From Ancylostoma caninum (lineage: Eukaryota; Nematoda; Chromadorea; Rhabditida; Ancylostomatidae), in assembly GCA_037903475.1 (NCBI GenBank), contig JBAJFG010000344.1:372001-436000 (forward strand): DNA of 64,000 bases. Reading direction: 5' to 3'. This document shows positions 45,730-57,424 of the stretch, piece after piece (position 1 is the first letter of the stretch; each line of letters starts with the position of its first letter). The notes under the pieces were generated by a model that saw only the letters and a list, made by a program, of their open reading frames with translations, was not told where the DNA came from and made no database searches. The position numbers and the translations under genes are program-made.

Positions 45730-47955
45730 AGTCGATTAATTCTTTGCTATAGACTGCTCTACCGGATTATCAAAACACTGTCACATCTATTGCGATCGAT
45801 CCCAGATTATTCTCAACAGCTCAACAGGTTAGTGGGAATCACTGGAAATGTTCTGGATGAGCTCTTGTAGAACTCATCTTATAATGAAGTTTTTAGGTAC
45901 AGGTCTAATTTCTACAAGGATTCTAATTTTGTAGAGCAAGAATGCTATTGGATTATGCTACTGGAAATTAAACAATGTCATATTCTATGCACTTTGTACT
46001 GATTAAATTAAATATTAACGAGTGGAAATTTCCGTCAAATTAATTTCTATTGAAATCACATGATCATTTGAGTAAATGATTTCTGCAGATGAGATTGGCA
46101 CGAAAACATGTCCTTTTAGCCCGAAGCAAAGCATAAGGGGAAAATGACAAAGAAGAAAATAGCGCACAAGAGCAAAAAGTAGCAAAATAGCTCTGCTCAG
46201 CAGGGTTCCACCGCACCTTAGCCGAGTTCTCCATAGAAGCAATTCATGGCGTAATCTAAAGAAAGAGCGCAAAATAAGAACACGAGGTTTTCGATTCCTA
46301 GAGACTCGTGATTGTGCTCCCAAATTCGGAGTGTTCTCAACAGATAGGTAGTCAATAAATAGATTTGAAAAAAAGAAAATTGCTTAAAATTCCATTTCGA
46401 AGTTTGCCGTTATAGGAGCCGAGCTAGAAGCGGACGACTTGGCACAGCATTCATCAGTAAGGGAGGGGAAGTCCTAAGCTTCATCCTAAAATGTGAAAAA
46501 AAATCTAACACTCTCGGCTTCGTCCTTGTCCTCTCAGTCGGCCGAGTGATGGGACCAGGGATTACAGAATAAGACAAGGATTAGAAATAGTCTCAAACTT
46601 GAGTAAGTAAACCAGAGTCATAGGCTTAATCAGCATTGGATGTCAGATCTTGCGACAGCAAGTGACTTCCCAGATGTGCGACCTTGTCGAACATATTCGA
46701 TTTTGCGAGAAATGTACAAATTTGAACAATTTCAAAGCATGGATTTTTCAATAAATCTATCCATTTGGGTTTCTAAAACCATACGTCATTCAAACACTCC
46801 ATCAGTTCGACAGGAAAACAAATCGGCTGGCTCTATCGAATCTGGCGTCAAACTCTTATCTATGTAATTAGAATTGAGATCATCTACAACATTGACGAGT
46901 GGCACCATGTCGCTTGCACTGAGGTTTACGAGATTATACCATGAGAGCCCCTCTCTAATATATTGCCTGCTATAATGTGATGTGCTTGGAAACTGACTTT
47001 GCAAAAATTATAGTCCCAACCCGGGGTTGAGTAGTTCGCATTCGATTGCATTCTACGTCTTTATCTATATCGATATTTCTGTTACTAGCGCCCCTTCGGG
47101 ACACCAGAAAGTGTGGTGGGGCAACCACTTGAGGTATGTGAAGAAGGTGCGAAATGCTCATAATGTTAGAAAATAACCAAAAAAAAAGCAAAACTAATCA
47201 TTAATTGAGCTCAAATACGAAATCCTTCTTATGAGTTGCGTATGTTCTACAGGTCTGGCCGCGTCACTAGCGTCGGGCTTCGAGTCTTCTCGCGATCCTA
47301 GCCTTGCTTGCGAAATCTTAATCACGCATCCACATGTGAATCTAATTTCCAATGCAATGATACCACCTACTCTTTTTTTTTGTCATAACTATTTCTCACA
47401 TGCCTATGGGCGGCCACTCCCAACTCTGCACGGGAGCCTCTTTCACATGGCTTTAGTACTTGTGAACAATACAGTGTAACCAATGCCCTGCGAATAATCA
47501 TCTCCCACTACTGGACCAGGGAAGACCAGATAAATTGGACGGACCCGTATCCCGAGGCTCTCCGCACAAATGGACCCCTGCGGGCCCCTCTCCATAGGTG
47601 AGCCCGTGTCCAGGCGTTTTTCTACTATTGGGCCACGGCGGACCCTTTCTCGATCAGTGGACACCAATCCTGATGTTTTTCTGAGCTACGGGACCCTGGC
47701 ACATCTGTCCGTCATCAGTGCACCCGCATTCATTGTAAATCTCGAAAGTAATGGAAGAAAGTTAGGAAATATTTAGAAAGTTTGACCAATTGCACAACTG
47801 GTTTCAAAAAATGTCACAACAGCTTATAATGACGCGTTCTTCGTTCGTTCTTCGTGTGTACTTGATTGTAGTGCCGTCCTTAAAAACAGGGGGATCCTCG
47901 AGCTGCATAATCCCTATGGGATCTCAATGAGAGGTGCGCAAAGAGCATATCGCAA
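45730..47955. other. no recognisable gene
   Basis: No convincing exon. Short frames on both strands, the longest about 100 codons (46015-46323 minus), have no signature. Confidence 0.4.
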
Positions 47956-48342
47956 GTGAGGACATCGAGTGAATCTTATCAATTCGAGTCAACGGCATGC
48001 ACACAGTCTTTCGAAGTGGTTATCGTCCAGTGCTCCAAAACTGAGTGTAACAGTAGCAAAGCTCCAGCAGAGGGGCTATTCTGTTCCGTACATTGCTGCT
48101 ATGCATCCTCAAATCGTTGTAAACTGCCCAACACTGTCTCGCCTGGAGGGCTCGAGACCGCTAGCTGGTGGTCCCGCCGCGAAATCTCGTATGCACCCGA
48201 CTTCCACTACGTCTATGCACCTATGACGAAACATCGACCGAAGGCTCCGTCAGTTTCACATCCTCGCGAAGCACAGTCTATAATTGAGCCTCACGGCGAG
48301 CGCATACGATCACGGCTAGTCCTCCCTGCGCCTGCGCTCTAG
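47956..48342 (+). other. overlapping ORFs of unclear status
   Basis: A 128-codon frame and a second frame (47969-48226; VAKLQQRGYSVPYIAAMHPQ) overlap. Composition is richer in GC than the surroundings, which suggests either an exon or a repeat. No domain recognised and no clean splice chain found. It could belong to a 5' part of the NYN gene. Confidence 0.25.
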
Positions 48343-48723
48343 AAAAATCCTTGCACTACCATGATTTACAATAGAGGATTCGTTCTAATGAGTTATTCAT
48401 CTGTTTTGCCATATTACTGTAGTTATAAGGTTCGCACCGTTAATAATTATGTACGAATGGAAATAAGTCAACGATCTGACATCTAAGACGCAAACAAGAG
48501 GTCACATGAGGAACTCACAAAACTTTATTGTACAAAAATCCATCACAAAAACATGAATGACGTATGATGTATCCCAAGAAGTCGACGAAAAATAAGATGA
48601 AATAATCGACAGAAAGCGATCGGGGTACGACGCGTTGTTGTGGTAAGACGCCGGAGAGGTCAGCCGAACGCGGAGTTGTGGGTGCTTCTGACGAGCTCGG
48701 AGAGGTGAACCTTTTTCATGGTG
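48343..48723. other. no recognisable gene
   Basis: AT-rich; nothing supported. Confidence 0.4.
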
Positions 48724-49131
48724 CTAGTTGGTGCACAAAATCCCGCCGCTTTGCTTCGTTTGCTTGATCCACTCATACGGGGGCTGTTTGGTGATCTCCA
48801 CATAGTGGTTTCGATCCTTTATAGTCCGTTTAGTATGGTCCTTCAGAGAAAGCCGAACCGATTCCCACATCGGTAACCATGACTTCGCATCTTTATTCTT
48901 AGTTCGCTTCAATCCGATGGCAAACCAGTGCGACCAGGCCACCCGAACCCGAACAGATTTGTAGGCGTGGCGACCTGTGGGCATCACATGAAACACCGTG
49001 CGACATGACACTATTATATGAAGCACCGGGCGAGCCGAGGAAATCCTGAAGTTTACTTGACGTCCGAAGTGCCATACTTGAGGGCTTAGCAGTTGTATCA
49101 ACAACCTTACGGAGGTCGTAGACGTTATCAT
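48724..49131 (-). other. 135-codon ORF, unknown
   Basis: The minus-strand frame contains SWLPMWESVRLSLKDHTKR and a basic, tryptophan-rich C-terminus. A GT donor (GTAAGG) and an ACTTCAG acceptor occur near its 5' end, so the true coding part may be shorter. It may be a fragment of a repeat protein. Confidence 0.25.
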
Positions 49132-49224
49132 TCTAAAGATTTGAAGAGATTAGATGTGTGCTGGCGTCTGTGGTGTTGTGGTCCGCTTCACCTTCGGAGT
49201 CGCACCGATAACTGATAAATGTGA

Positions 49225-49467
49225 GAAGCCCGGCTACGTTGGTTCGGACACGTGCAGGGCAGAGAATGTGGGTCTGTAGCCAAAACTGCACTCACCTTAT
49301 ACGTTAAGGGCATCAGATCATGTGGAAGGCCTAAGACACGTTGGCAAGATTGTGTGAGGTCTGATATGGATGAAGTGCAACTAACAACAAATGACGCGAA
49401 TGATCGGAACAAGTGGAAGAAAAAATGCAGTACAGCGGAGCCCGCGATGATGTGGGACAAACGCTAG
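49225..49467 (+). pseudogene. RTE-like LINE ORF2 3' end
   Basis: The frame reads EARLRWFGHVQGRECG, then GRPKTRWQDCVRSDM, then DRNKWKKKC and AEPAMMWDKR with a TAG. This LRW(F/Y)GHV, GRPK.RW.D, W+.....ADPA order is the conserved C-terminal tail of RTE-type non-LTR retrotransposon proteins. Stops occur immediately upstream and no polymerase domain is present, so only the 3' end survives, as is common for 5'-truncated insertions. Confidence 0.75.
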
Positions 49468-49768
49468 GAAGAAGAAGATGTGTGTTGGCGTCCAAAAAGG
49501 ATAAGTTGTGGCATGAAATGGATGGCTGTTTTCGTTTATAATGACTCTCTCTTCTTTTTTTTCCAAACACGTTTTCTACCCAAATGTATCACTATCGGGA
49601 TTCAGAGAGCTGGGCATAGCCTTCGTTTGCGCGAGAACAAATTTTCCGGGTGCTGGCTTTATATGTAACCACACCGAGCTCTTCTTCCAGATTATCTCCG
49701 AATGCTTCTCATATCTTAGCAGCACTTCATAGATGTTTTGTTATGATTAGGTACAGCATATATATTAG

Positions 49769-52700
49769 TGCAGTGGAAGAGGGCTAGGTTCATTCCTTAC
49801 TGCTGGATGCTGAGCTACGAGTGGGACGAAGGCGAGCCGCTTTCGGCACGTGGGGACGACTCTACTGGACAGCTCACCGAGAGAAGGAACCACACTCTTC
49901 TAAGGCCGATCTATATCAATGCTGTCGAAGTTGGCTACGCGTAAGTAGGCGAACTTTACGACTGGACGTTCAGTACCTCTACGGGTTTATGGACGTCATC
50001 CTCGACATCCTGGTAACTAAATGTCAAATGCAGTGCGATTACAGCTACACCCAGTGCGACAAGGATAAACGCCTGAACGTGCGTGGTGTCACAATAGCGC
50101 TCTGGTACTTCATATCCAAAGGACATCAGGCATGGACAACAGTCCCAACGATGGTGTGAAAAGATAGCTTCACGTCTTTCAGACAGTGGCCATGCTACCG
50201 TACTGTTTCAAAACCTATCCGGACAAGTCGTCGTCATGGCCTGAGCTAATGGCGCTGTTCAAAATGAACTTGATTGAGTTTACACCAGGTAGAGGGCAAT
50301 TTATACTGATTGCGTGCGACTGACGCGTGTGCGTCTATATGATGACGAAAAGGGCCCAGTCGAATCGCAGTCGCAGTCTAGACGTACGCGTTTACGGCCT
50401 CGTGACGGCCGCTCGTTCTTTTCATTGAGGATGTTCATGCCGTGCTGACCGGTCTTCATGGAAAATTCCTCACAAAGGGATGCATGCGACTGACGCGTCA
50501 CTCATGCACGCAGCTAGTATAAATTGCCCTTATCACAGCCCGTGCCTGTCGTTGTTAACGACACGGTGGTAGAGGGACTTCAGAAATCGAGGCAGTTTCA
50601 GGATATGGTAGCGAGAAGTACACAGAAGTCAACCGAATTCTCGCAAATCGTGCAGCGGATACTGGTGGCTGTATAGTTGCTCGTTCGCAGATGCATAACA
50701 TAATAGAGGAAAGACCAACGCTGGATAGAACTGTGGAAAAAAGGTTAGTTCTTGTACGTTTGGGAGCAGCGAACACTATGAAACATCCTCTGGGAATTAA
50801 GGGTAGCTTCTGAAAGTCGTTCCACTGACTTCACTCATTCAGACTTCTGATGCCCTCATTCAACCACAACGATATTATCTTTCCTGTAGATGGTCCATTA
50901 GGAAGATGCGGTCCATCGCTTCGGGTCTGTTCGGCACATCTCAGTGGCCACTTTCCTCAAAATGAAAGCTCGATTTTCAGTCCACCTTGGAATGCCCGTT
51001 GTCAGACCCGGACTGGCCGCGCTGTTCAGCGCAGCAAATGGTACTACGAGACCAACGCCATTGGCTTACCAAGCTCTGTGCTCTTGTGCCTGACCAAGGT
51101 TAGCGCTGAGTCACCAATCCACGACGTGCATGAAGAGTAGATGATTCAGTTGCTTGGCGCACTCTTCTACATGCAGTGATGACTTTCAAGCCATCCATGC
51201 CTCTGCCTGCCGTGAAGCTTCCTCCAAGGTGTTTGAATAATGCTCATCGAAGAATCTATCCACCGGAGACAAATCCAGTAGATGGTAAAGGTTACAGCTA
51301 TGCGAGAGGTCTTGCCAGAAGATATGGCTATGAGTAAGTCATACTTATAGGTTCTGCGCTGTATGCAGAACCGAAGTCCGTCAGAAAACCATTGTTTTCA
51401 GATCAAGCGAGACGATCCACGGATTAAACCGTGGGCCTGAGTGGTGAGAGACCAATCATACTCATGTTACGATTTCAGAGTATCCTCAGACTTCGCCGAT
51501 TCAAAGCTGTCAAAACGAACCGGCGATGTAAGAGATAACGGTAGTAGAAACTACACGTATTGACTGCGACATTACATCGCCATAGGTAGCTTCCAAGCGG
51601 AGTTCATCGCTTCTCATTGCCTGTTTTACTCAAGAATGTGCCCAATATGAAGATGCAATGTGAATGATTGCAATGTGAATGATTAATGGAAACACAGTCT
51701 ATCGCTCTGGGCCACACTGATTACCATCCCTCTTACTTCTAAGACCTCCTCACTGCATGTGACAGACCGCTGTCATGACGATCGGGACGATTACTGGCGA
51801 AGCCTGGGGATGCTCTTGACTGAACAGATGCTTTTTAGCATGAAAGTGTACACGAGCTACTGAGAGATACAATGATTTTGCATCATCAAAACATAAAGCT
51901 TTAGCAAATATGGCCGCTCTCCACGATCGAGCACCCTGGGAGGACGACGATATGTCAGAGAAATGCATAGACGATACGAAATTGAGTACGTCCGTTGAAC
52001 AGAGATCAACGAATTACGGGACGATTCATATTTTTGCTATTTCAGTCACTCATCGAGTAGCTTCCGCACACATGAATCCAGAATCTTGGGGTCAGGTGAC
52101 AGCGACAAGCACCTGGATGAGTTCCTTCCCGAATACCTGAGACCGCCTAAGGATCCATTCGAGGTGACCTTTCAATCAACAAAACATTCATTTCCATTGA
52201 AAAGGCCTTCCAATCTAGGATGAACCCCGTTTTGCTGATTCAACAAGCCTGCCTAACTATTTGGGAAATCCAAATTCTATCTACCGCCTTCGTCCACATA
52301 AAAGCGGTTCCTATGGAAGTTCGGAGACCTCGACTGGATCAAGCTCGTCATCTAACCATTACAACGGATACTTCAAGAACTCGGGCACTTCTACGGACAA
52401 AATCACAGATGCAGATCATTCGAGAAAGGCTACAGAAGAAAAGGTTTGATACAGAAAGATGAGTACTACCCAACAAGGCTGCATGATGACATTCAGATAA
52501 CAAAGGGAAAAAGTGCTGCTGAAGAACAACCATTAGACCCGCTCAATCCTGTATACTCGACGGAATATGTTGGATACTCCACTACTTCGGACGTAAGTTT
52601 GATTTTCCCATGTGTTTTTCATTTGATGAAAATGAGTTTCCGTCAGTGGCCAGCTGAAGCGGTACTAACAAACGAAGAAAAGTGTGCAATAAAGTTATCT

Positions 52701-54572
52701 CAAATTTTTGGCTGGAGAAAGGTATGAAAGAATGTAAGGAGTGAAATGTGTCTTCTCAGAACCACGTTCTCGATGTATTCCAGGCCGTTCGCGTAGTTAG
52801 AAAGAATCCACGTGTGCGCATTGTTAGCCGTTTAGTCGACTTCGCACTTGTGGAACCAGATGAGGACGATGATGATAAGCCAGGAGAGGATGTAATCAAC
52901 TACATAGATCTTGTCAACATGCTGAAGGGAACTGATGTAAGTTGCACAGTCGGGTAGCTCCGAGAGTACGTCTGCAACATTGTCGTAATTGCGTTTGTGC
53001 GATGAAGTTTACCGGCTGATCAGCTGGTTGAATCGTTTGGAGGATGCGAGGATGTGCGGAGTTGCCATACGCCCCCACCAAGTCTTCACTGGTCTTGAAG
53101 GCAGTGTCTCAGCCCATTGACCGCGTGAGATTTCCACGTCGGTCGAACTTATGTGAGCCGCTGAGCAGAAATATGTACTTTAAGTTTCGTGAAAATGTCG
53201 AAAACCCCACAAGTTGAGGGTTTCTTTAGCTGAGAATTTTGAGATTCTCGGCCAGCGGACAAGAGGCTTCTTTCCGCAGCAAAAGATAGTTGAGGGTGCG
53301 GCATGTGTTTCTGTCACGGCACTACCTGATCAGTTAATAATAGCCATTGCCTAGAATTCATGCTTCCTAGCAAGGGAACTCGACCGCCCCAATATTGAAT
53401 TTTGCCTTCAAAATAGGGTTTTTCCCACATTTCAAGCACATTATTGGAATCAGCACGTCGAGTAGGACTGGATTCTGTTGATATCTCGATACCCATCATG
53501 ATGTGAGACAGTGCCTTTAAACTAAAAGGAAACCTCCTTGGAAAAAAACGACACTCGACGCTCTTTGGATATGCAAGCAAAATGAACCAGCTTAAAAGTC
53601 AGAATTCCGGTTGACCGCGCGTGCTGAGGCTCAAGTTCATCAATCGAACTATGATGTGTAGAAAGCACAACATGTGGAAAACATAGGACAGAGGACAGAC
53701 ATTGGACACAAAGAGAAATGCCATTTAGACAACTTTGTCTGGCTGCGCTATCATTGATTCACATGTTTTGCCAAGAATTATACGAGCTCGGAATGATAAC
53801 GGATAGCATGGGTATATGAACGAGTAAGAAGGGTAGGGCCCATTAAGATTCAAAAAAGATAAACCGTACACGGTGGGGATGTACATAGTATCGAGAAAAC
53901 TCACTCGGGCAACATTCAAGTAGCAAATGGGCTCCAGAGCTTCAAGGTGGCTTCCTAGGGCTTCGGTGGAATAGGATTCGTGGACGCTTAACTAAGCCAA
54001 ACCAAGGTAGCAAACCTACTTTCGCGTCTTACATCTAACATCACCTGGTCTATAGGATAAACAGTCGCTCTAACCATCTTTGGCTGTCTGGTTAACGTTT
54101 CATGAATCCTAATCTATATTGGACGATTTTGATTTCCCTCTATTGGGCGCCAGCGCACTCTTACTGTGGCAGCACCAAGTGGTGGAAAGGAAAAATACCT
54201 CGAAATTTGGAAATCCACAAGTTCTGGCCCAGAAATCGCCGATCGTTTAAAAGAGGCTTCATCAGGCACAACGAATGGTAATGAAAAGATAGAGCAGCCA
54301 AGCAAAGTTGCTCAAACGACTAATCCCGAACAGAAATGCAACAGAGAGGGACCTTAAAAGAACAGAGAACAAACAACATTCAGTTGTGCATGAGTTCAGT
54401 ACTAGGCACTACCTTGTTACAGATCCCTCAACCTAACGCAGCAGAAGCGGACCAAGGAAACCTAATTGATTTTTCGGACGATGTTTTAATCTCCACTGCT
54501 AGCTCGACGACACTTAACACAACTATGACCGAACCCGTACCACCTCAACCACTGTCACTTCTTGATATGTAG
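49769..54572 (+). CDS. NYN (Zc3h12a-like) domain protein
   Basis: Exons: 49769-49940, 50045-50153, 50183-50288, 50602-50743, 50843-50924, 50981-51098, 51177-51333, 51402-51440, 51479-51527, 51905-51985, 52046-52163, 52219-52592, 52647-52721, 52760-52936, one or more missing, 54173-54306, 54423-54572 (TAG). The start codon is unresolved. The NYN nuclease fold of the Regnase/RDE-8 group shows as LLRPIYINAVEVGYA, RLNVRGVTIALWYFISKGHQ, MNLIEFTPGYG, RAADTGGCIVARSQMHNIIE and DGPLGRCGPSL. No CCCH finger follows. The expected catalytic aspartates appear replaced (IDG reads INA, YDD reads YTE, SND..RD reads RSQ..HN). The C-terminal half is Ser-rich, then FGWRKNHVLDVFQAVRVV, and ends in an acidic NLIDFSDDVL tail. 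Odd points: a 1-nt frameshift near 52441 and an unresolved 51440/51479 junction. Confidence 0.7.
50294..50532. mobile_element. GGGCAATTTATA-family MITE in NYN intron
   Basis: Best-preserved member: GGGCAATTTATACTGATTGC on the left and TAGTATAAATTGCCC on the right, perfect inverses over 13 bp. The subterminal GTGCGACTGACGCG is also inverted. It lies in the intron 50289-50601. Confidence 0.75.
52937..54172 (+). other. 1.2-kb gap in the NYN gene model
   Basis: The exon ending at 52936 leaves phase 0, but the next recognised exon at 54173 needs phase 1, so at least one exon is probably hidden here. I could not identify it. The rest shows no repeat family I recognise. Confidence 0.4.
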
Positions 54573-54857
54573 ATCTGTTTAGCTGTTTACGATTAATGGA
54601 TTAAGCACTAATGCCCCCACACATATCAATGACGCAGCGTTTTTACTGCTAAGATGCACTAAGTCATGTGTTTCGTTTGAATTGATTTATTGATTGATCG
54701 TGCAAACCTAAACGTGACCTCGTAGTTTAAGTTAAATTTCTTTTAAGAGAATTGTGTAGGTGATCTGAAATGTGGTTGAGGCTAGTGTGACATCCTTCAA
54801 TACTTGGAAAGTGTTGACAAAATAGTTGTTGCTTACGTTGATTGTTATCGTGGAGGC

Positions 54858-54863
54858 AATAAA
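54858..54863 (+). terminator. poly(A) signal of NYN gene
   Basis: AATAAA 286 bp after the stop codon. Two weaker ATAAAG-type sites follow at about 54,875 and 54,927. Confidence 0.45.
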
Positions 54864-54869
54864 CAAGAG

Positions 54870-55779
54870 TTGTTGGAATAAAGTAGTAAAATGCACAGTG
54901 AAGTGTATACATAGAAGGTTAGAAAAAATAAAGTGTTATACTTGGGAGTTGAGAAACCATTGAAAAATACCACAGTGCCAGTCAATCATTCTTGCATCAC
55001 ACAATACCGCTGATCTGCTCTGCTGGCGGGACATGCGTGCCGATTCTATATGAGTAACACAAGTGCATCTCTCTTCCTTGAACATCAAAGTGTTATTGCT
55101 ATTCTGAGAATGTAGCTAATGGGCTAGTAAACGAGGAACGTGATGTATGCTCCACCGCTCGTGCTTACACGGGCGACCCGACTCGTGGCTTCAAAGTTTC
55201 ACCGGCGTATATCCGGAGTCGGTAGACCGCTTCGACCTAGCCGTGGAGCGAGCCAACGGTCGAGAGATCTGCATGACATCTGCTATCTATACAGTACTAC
55301 TAACCAGTATGTATCATGAAAAAATAGCTTCTCAGACATTCGTCGGATCGGAGCCGATCCAGATCGGGATTACAGTCGCATGTCACATCGGCTCCAATCT
55401 GTAAAATGAGAGAGACTCGGGTGCCATAAAGTGCTATTCGGGATGCCATGGGCGTGTTGCCATTGAGTTCCTATACGGCTGCTGCTAGGTTGCAACTTCT
55501 TTGCTAACCGCACTATCACGGAATGCTACTCGCTTGCCATTCAATAGCTGGCCAATTGCAACATGTTTACATTATTGATCAGAGTCGAACACAATGGAGA
55601 TTGAGAAGCTCTCAACAGGGAATCGCATTGACGAGGTTGGCTTTGGGGATCCTATTGAGGGGAAGGGGTGGTGAAAAAGCTACACGGTAAGAGTTCAATT
55701 CCCGCAGTGACAAGTTTCTGCACAAGTAGGTAAGCGGACAATGACCGTAAGTCAAAAAAGGTTATCTGTTTCTATCAGA
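54870..55779. other. no recognisable gene
   Basis: The frame at 55147-55404 has no domain. Nothing else is seen. Confidence 0.4.
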
Positions 55780-56440
55780 AATGAATTTTCATGAGCGACA
55801 CTACCTACTATTGCTAAAAAATGGTCTAGATTATATTGGAGGGACTGCGAGACCTCTCCATAAGCGTATGGATGAACATATACTCAGACAAAAATGTCAG
55901 GACATGCGGAGGACGGTAGCCCTCATTTCTTAAGGAAGTTCATTGGTCATGCGGTGACCGCCTGTTTCGGGATATGCGGAGGAGGTAGTCGAGGGGTGCC
56001 ATCTAAGCCCGAAAAACTTTGCGAAACCCTGCTTCCCACCCGAACAGCAGCTTTTCACATCATCGCACCACACACGAGAAGATTGAGTTAAGGTTACGGT
56101 GCTACACCGCTCACTAGAAAACCCGTTGGAAGGGAAGTTGCTCGAGGCTCTTGCGATAGAACGTCTAACGCCGGAATTAAACAACAAGGATGAGCTTATC
56201 GATAGCCTCAGGCTTATCGCGTAGAGCGGGCGTGATTGCATGTAGCATCCTCTGTACCTCTTATTCGTCTACTGACTTGCTTAGTGTACTGTTTGTCATC
56301 TTGTTTGCCTAGTCTGGTCAGTCTAGTTACTCATTCCTCTTTAACATCATTGTTGTCATGAGTGCTGGAAGATATGTTGGAATGTATTCTAGGCCTGACG
56401 AAGGTGTTAATCACCGAAAGCTAGCCAATAAAAGATTGAA
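55780..56440 (+). pseudogene. Penelope-like element 3' end
   Basis: Frame pieces read LKNGLDYIGGTARPLHKRMD (continuing EHI), the GIY-YIG endonuclease motif. Further on come LEGKLLEALAIERLTPELNN and KDELIDSLRLIA followed by a TAG at about 56222, the usual C-terminus of Penelope-like proteins. The parts are in different frames with stops between, so the copy is dead. The 3' untranslated part ends with the hammerhead-like motif at 56395. The reverse transcriptase domain is missing (5' truncation). Confidence 0.8.
56395..56419 (+). ncRNA. hammerhead-like motif of the PLE
   Basis: CTGACGA (56395-56401), stem GGTG/CACC (56403-56406 with 56412-56415) and GAAA (56416-56419) reproduce the CUGANGA, stem II, GAAA core. 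Small hammerhead ribozymes are known in Penelope-like elements. A cleavable strand with its UH site was not found, so this copy may be inactive. Confidence 0.5.
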
Positions 56441-56689
56441 AACAGGAGTCTACAATATTCACGACACGAAGAAACTTATACTAAATGAGGCTCCGAGATA
56501 GCACCATCTTACCATATCTGCAGTGTATACTGTTAAATGCTGTAGTAGTTTGCGGCTAAGAATTAGCTTTCCAATTTTCGATAGTTGCTCTGTGAGTAAT
56601 ATCCGTATTCCTTTTCTAAGTGAACGCCAAAGGGCGACGGAAGACCACGCCTGATGGCCAACCACATACTAACTTCTCAAAACCCCAAA

Positions 56690-57230
56690 AACAACTTGTT
56701 GACAAGCATTTGGCGAGCAAGCTTTTTGCTCGCATCTGAAACCTGCTCGCCCAAAAGCTTGTTTTCACACTTCCTTACCAACAAGTTGTCCGCCCAAAAT
56801 CTTGTCGACAACTTGAGTGTCGGCCATATAAACACGTCGCCCACTTGTTCCCGTCCTTTCTTCACTGGCATTCTGTCAGCTCTACAAAATTCCCCAAGCT
56901 GAGACCGACGACACTGCCCTTCTAGTGACAGCAAACGCTTCCTGTAAATTGTGGTGTGGTAACCATTGCCCCGGTGTCCTCAAGGTTGCATCGTATGCTA
57001 TGCGGGTATTGAAAATTGACTCTCTCGTCGACAGGTTGTTCGGCTAGAAGGTTGTCGGCAACTTATTTTGCCAAAAGATTGCTGACAAGTTATTTTTCGG
57101 AGAAACTGGTCGACAACTTGTTTTTTCTCTTTCTTGTCGACAAGTTGTCGGGAGAAAAGCTTGTCAACAACTTGGTTCTGGGTGGCATGATTACTTCAAA
57201 CTTGTCGACAATTGTTTTGGTAAAGCTAGC
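56690..57230. repeat. cluster of TTGTCGACAA palindromes
   Basis: CTTGTCGACAACTTG-like boxes recur at irregular 25 to 40 bp steps: about 56,693 (variant), 56,772, 56,802, 57,042, 57,067, 57,107, 57,136, 57,164 and 57,203. Several are full palindromes (TTGTCGACAA) and others differ by one base. They are separated by short AT-rich or CG-rich spacers. The result looks like a degenerate tandem repeat or a set of binding sites. Confidence 0.65.
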
Positions 57231-57424
57231 CGAGTTCCGTTGTGAATCGTTCCTATTCTTTCCACACTTTCATTTTTCGTATAAATGTTGGAAGTGTATA
57301 ACCGGTTTCATCACTTTTTATTCTTAAAATGCACAACATCTAATTACTGTAAAAAAATTCTTGTCAATAAGTTTTTTTTTTCACGTGAAAACTGAGCAGG
57401 ATAACAATTTTTCCTCATTCTTCG

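Noticed and set aside
55690..55725. GAGTTCAATTCCCGC resembling a tRNA T loop
   Set aside because: The bases flanking the loop do not pair and no acceptor or anticodon stems are visible.
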